From the IMG/VR virus record IMGVR_UViG_3300021090_000082, positions 1 to 30,550 of that record: DNA of 30,550 nt. The stretch is one strand, 5' to 3'. The position numbers and the translations under genes were made by a program. The DNA comes from a virus. Of the stretch, positions 28,295 through 30,550 are shown one piece after another. Below the pieces are notes generated by a model. The model was not told the origin of the DNA and did not search any database. It was given only the letters and a program-made list of their open reading frames with translations. Position 1 is the first letter of the stretch. Each line of letters starts with the position of its first letter.

Positions 28295-28967
28295 ACAGGA
28301 TTTAGAAGAAGAATTTCCTGGCAATCCAAAGAGTGCCAGTGTCGCGCCAGTCCGTAGGCGCAAAGCGTCTCAGATAAAAGTCCAAGAAGAAGTTGTCGAG
28401 ACCAAAAAACCTTTAGCTCACGGAATTCGCAAAAAGCGATCGTTTACTGAGTCGGTTGCAAGAACATTTCTTGGAGAAGAGACTAAGAGCGTAGGAAAAT
28501 ATATTCTCTTTGACGTGCTTATTCCTGCTGCCAAGAACACTATTCAGGAGATGATCTCTCAGGGGCTTGAGATGCTTTTATTTGGAGAAACGAGAGGAAC
28601 TAGTCGATCGCGAGGCCGAGATAAAGATCGAACCACGATTAGCTATAATAGTATATATCGAAATCGTGATCGAGACGAAAATCCATACGACCCAAGAAGT
28701 AAGTCCAGCAGATCACGGGGCCGTTTTGATCTGGATGATATTGTCTTCCGTCACGGCGACGAGGCTGCCGAGGTTTTGGATGGCCTGTGTGACATGCTGG
28801 AGCAATACGATCAAGTGACCGTGGCCGATTTCTATGAGTTGGCTGGTGTTGATGGTGGCTCCTGGACCGACCAAAAGTGGGGTTGGACAAATCTTAGTAA
28901 GGCCTTCTGCACGCACACGCGTGGTGGCTACACAGTTGTACTGCCCGAACCTGTTGCGTTAGATTAA
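28287..28967 (+). CDS. Phage protein with RS-rich linker, unknown function
   Basis: A 226-residue protein. The N-terminal 65 residues are charged and flexible (RRRKASQIKVQEEVVETKKP). A helical part follows with VGKYILFDVLIPAAKNTIQE and MISQGLEMLLFGE (about 68-103), then an Arg/Ser/Asp-rich linker (RGTSRSRGRDKDRTT, later SRSRGRFDLDDIVF) and a C-terminal domain with AAEVLDGLCDMLEQYDQVTV, ADFYELAGVDGG and KWGWTNLSKAF. It resembles a phage family I recall (membrane-less, conserved near the right arm), of unknown function. AAAAGGGAG precedes the ATG at 28287; upstream starts lie in the previous gene. Confidence 0.6.
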   Translation: MPKQDLEEEFPGNPKSASVAPVRRRKASQIKVQEEVVETKKPLAHGIRKKRSFTESVARTFLGEETKSVGKYILFDVLIPAAKNTIQEMISQGLEMLLFGETRGTSRSRGRDKDRTTISYNSIYRNRDRDENPYDPRSKSSRSRGRFDLDDIVFRHGDEAAEVLDGLCDMLEQYDQVTVADFYELAGVDGGSWTDQKWGWTNLSKAFCTHTRGGYTVVLPEPVALD

Positions 28968-28977
28968 GGAGAAAATC

Positions 28978-29361
28978 ATGCACAACTATAAAGCACAGAT
29001 TCTGTCCAAAAACACAATACTGGCAACATATAACAACTTCCGATTTAGCGATGAGGCTATAAATGATTTTATTAAAAATCAACCAGTAGTTCCAGTTACT
29101 GTTAATTTCAAAGATACTCCAATAGGAGCAACTAGGTCATTCGAACTCGATGGGGATCGCGTTATATGTTCTTTTGAAATAGAAATACCTGACATGGAAG
29201 AACTTGGTTTATTTGCTGTCCCGTCAGGAATTGTCAACCATAATGACATTAGTCAAGAAGACGAAAACGGGGTTAAAACAATAATGAAAATGCAACTCAC
29301 AGAAGTTGCAATCACTGCAACACCAGCAGACCCGTCTTTAACAAAAATCGAAAAGGGGTAA
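28978..29361 (+). CDS. Degenerate prohead-protease-fold-like protein
   Basis: A 127-residue protein with an S78-protease-like layout. VVPVTVNFKDTPIGATRSF (residues 37-55) fits the 'PV..H....IG' strand but has Asn-Phe where the catalytic His stands, a following ELDGDRVICSFEIEI strand, and QLTEVAITATPADPSLTKI (106-124) fits the 'EVSLV..GANP' motif but has Ala111 for the nucleophile Ser. Compare the true protease at 6991. If the match is real it is a catalytically dead relative with a new role. The pattern match is modest. AAGGAGAAAATC precedes the ATG. Confidence 0.45.
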   Translation: MHNYKAQILSKNTILATYNNFRFSDEAINDFIKNQPVVPVTVNFKDTPIGATRSFELDGDRVICSFEIEIPDMEELGLFAVPSGIVNHNDISQEDENGVKTIMKMQLTEVAITATPADPSLTKIEKG

Positions 29362-29362
29362 A

Positions 29363-29698
29363 ATGTCTAATTTTGTCGTTAAAGATTCTGGTATAAGGGA
29401 GGAATATCCTAGTGGTATGCGTCGGGATACTCAGAAAGGTAAGCCTGACTTTACACTAATTCATATTCCCTTCCTGCGACGTTTTGCCATGCACTTGACA
29501 CGTGGGGCCGAGAAATATGGAGAGGGAAATTGGATGTTGGCTAACTCACCGCAGGAGCTTGCTCGGTTCCGCAAGTCTGCATTCCGACATTTTATACAAT
29601 GGCTGGATGAGGAAGAGAACGAGGATCACATGGCTGCGGTCTGCTTTAATCTGATGGCCGCAGAGTATGTCAAAGATAGACTGGAGAAAGACAAATGA
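29363..29698 (+). CDS. dATP/dGTP diphosphohydrolase-like (DUF5664 type)
   Basis: A 111-residue protein resembling the phage family known as DUF5664 (dATP/dGTP diphosphohydrolase, MazG-like all-alpha fold), which turns dNTPs into dNMPs and pyrophosphate. Motifs: RGAEKYGEGNW (residues 47-57), RFRKSAFRHFIQW (68-80) and EENEDHMAAVCFNL (84-97), with the Glu/Asp/His metal-binding pattern of the family. Only one base separates it from the previous gene; its stop overlaps the nucleotidase start (ATGA), so the two enzymes are made together. Family match from memory; substrate is not proven. Confidence 0.65.
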   Translation: MSNFVVKDSGIREEYPSGMRRDTQKGKPDFTLIHIPFLRRFAMHLTRGAEKYGEGNWMLANSPQELARFRKSAFRHFIQWLDEEENEDHMAAVCFNLMAAEYVKDRLEKDK

Positions 29699-30174
29699 TC
29701 AGACCAGTTCTATTTGTGGACATAGACGGTGTTATGGCTGACTCCATAACCTGGTGGCTGACCCTCTACAATCAAGATCGTGGCACAAGTTATAAGAAGG
29801 AAGATGTTACTGGTTGGGATACAAGAGTTTGTATACATGCCGACCTATCTCCCTACTTTACTAACTATGATCTTGTTGAGACAATTCCTTACTCCATTGT
29901 TTCTGTCAATATTCTAAGTAAGCATTACAGAATTGTCTATGCCACGGTAGGACAAGGGTCTAACTGGTTAAACCGGTATATCTCCAATCCAGAAATTATT
30001 GTATGTAAAGACAAATCACTGTTGCGTGGATTTGGTCTTATCGATGATCGTCCAGAAAATCTCGATGGCTTTATTGGAGAGCGCTTTCTAATCTCTCAAC
30101 CCTGGAATACAAATCGAGGCTTGAATGACTCGAACTGGAAAGAAATCACGCAATATCTAATGAAAAGCTTTTAA
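29695..30174 (+). CDS. HAD-family 5'-nucleotidase (deoxynucleotidase-like)
   Basis: A 159-residue HAD-superfamily phosphatase of the 5'(3')-deoxyribonucleotidase (NT5C) type. Motif I is VDIDGVMAD (residues 8-16, nucleophile Asp9 and Asp11), motif II is weaker (YATVGQGSNW, with Thr84), Lys105 or Lys107 may be motif III, and motif IV is GLIDDRPENLDGF (114-126, Asp117 and Asp118), followed by SQPWN as in the family. It would dephosphorylate dNMPs to nucleosides. It is coupled to the diphosphohydrolase just upstream, so together they form a dNTP-to-deoxynucleoside route. Length is short for the family (about 180-200). Confidence 0.75.
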   Translation: MIRPVLFVDIDGVMADSITWWLTLYNQDRGTSYKKEDVTGWDTRVCIHADLSPYFTNYDLVETIPYSIVSVNILSKHYRIVYATVGQGSNWLNRYISNPEIIVCKDKSLLRGFGLIDDRPENLDGFIGERFLISQPWNTNRGLNDSNWKEITQYLMKSF

Positions 30175-30186
30175 AGGAGTAACACA

Positions 30187-30550
30187 ATGAACATGAATGA
30201 TATTCAAACAACGATCAAGCGATCGTTTGGACGCACCTCATTACTGGTGCAGAAGCACAGCCCGGAGATCCTTCTAGGTGTTGGTCTAGTTGGTGTGGTA
30301 GCGAGTGCCGTTATGGCAGCCAAGGCCACATTGAAGGCCGAAGGGATTATCCAGGAAACCAAAAAAGTACTCGCTACGGTCGAAGAAAACACAATCAACG
30401 CCTATGCCGAGAAGAAGCTCGATACCAAACTAATCGATGATTTGGCGCTCAAAACAAAAGCTCAGATATATGCCTTATCCGGTCTTGAGCTTGCCAAGCT
30501 CTATGGTCCCGCCGTTGGTGTTGGCGCTTTGTCGATCACAGCCATTCTGG
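30187..30550 (+). CDS. Membrane protein related to the 23108 gene (partial)
   Basis: Only the first 121 codons are in the window; the frame is still open at its end. It starts MNMNDIQTTIKRSFGRTSLL, then a membrane helix with HSPEILLGVGLVGVVASAV, the AAKATLKAEGII block, a charged helix and a second hydrophobic helix (GPAVGVGALSITAIL). This parallels the product of 23108 (NSPTILTALGVAGLVSTVIL, KATPKALEII, then IPTAAMGLSTIV), so the genes are paralogues of one DUF6353-type family. AAAGGAGTAACACA precedes the ATG. Function unknown. Confidence 0.6.
   Translation, partial: MNMNDIQTTIKRSFGRTSLLVQKHSPEILLGVGLVGVVASAVMAAKATLKAEGIIQETKKVLATVEENTINAYAEKKLDTKLIDDLALKTKAQIYALSGLELAKLYGPAVGVGALSITAIL

Overview
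The window is one strand of a tailed double-stranded DNA phage or prophage with a long non-contractile tail (siphovirus type). Every gene I accept is on the + strand, the genes are tightly packed with many ATGA/TAATG overlaps, and the left two thirds follow the classic order: packaging, portal, protease/capsid, head-tail joining, tail tube, tail chaperones, tape measure, Dit, Tal and receptor-binding protein, then lysis. The capsid, tail chaperones, connector and HNH protein look like families I know from phages and prophages of Firmicutes (recall only, no search was run). A secreted protein at 26553-27113 has a long Thr/Pro/Glu/Asp-rich linker of a style common in Chloroflexota (Anaerolineae), so the host phylum is open. 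No integrase, repressor, replication gene or tRNA is visible.

Layout. 1-178: a structured non-coding element (29-150). 179-6985: 2H phosphoesterase, a possible small terminase, HNH protein, connector-like protein, two small proteins sharing an LGMKWG motif, large terminase, a GH25 muramidase with an unknown partner, and portal. 6991-10017: a prohead protease fused to the major capsid protein (with an internal start), two head-tail joining proteins and the major tail protein. 10102-19372: two tail chaperones, a gp10-like protein, a 1571-residue tape measure, Dit, a Gp37-like tail protein and a putative receptor-binding protein. 19393-20566: small membrane protein and a holin built from three tandem holin units. 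20558-28017: many small, mostly unrecognised and often membrane genes, with five copies of a phage-specific promoter, three terminators and several structured RNAs. 28049-30550: unrecognised genes, a degenerate protease-like protein, a dATP/dGTP diphosphohydrolase-like protein, a HAD 5'-nucleotidase and the start of a second membrane protein related to the one at 23108.

The most unusual part is the RNA and regulatory layer. A promoter of the form TCGCAG-N13-TATAAT, with invariant spacing, occurs five times (20558, 21141, 21349, 24341, 27901), always at or just after the 3' end of an upstream gene. One copy drives a short RNA (about 21379-21455) that folds as a three-way junction and ends in a terminator; another drives an 88-nt RNA (27930-28017). 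The element at 29-150 folds as a 27-nt stem with two hairpins, and the linker between those hairpins is the exact complement (up to 16 nt) of the extended ribosome-binding site CTCTTGAAAGGAG(AAA) in front of genes at 21645, 24650 and 28049, and nearly so at 22172. This suggests a trans-acting RNA controlling a set of small phage genes, or a mimic of the 16S anti-Shine-Dalgarno. A 26-bp perfect inverted repeat (21451-21615) and another three-way-junction fold (27136-27205) complete the set.
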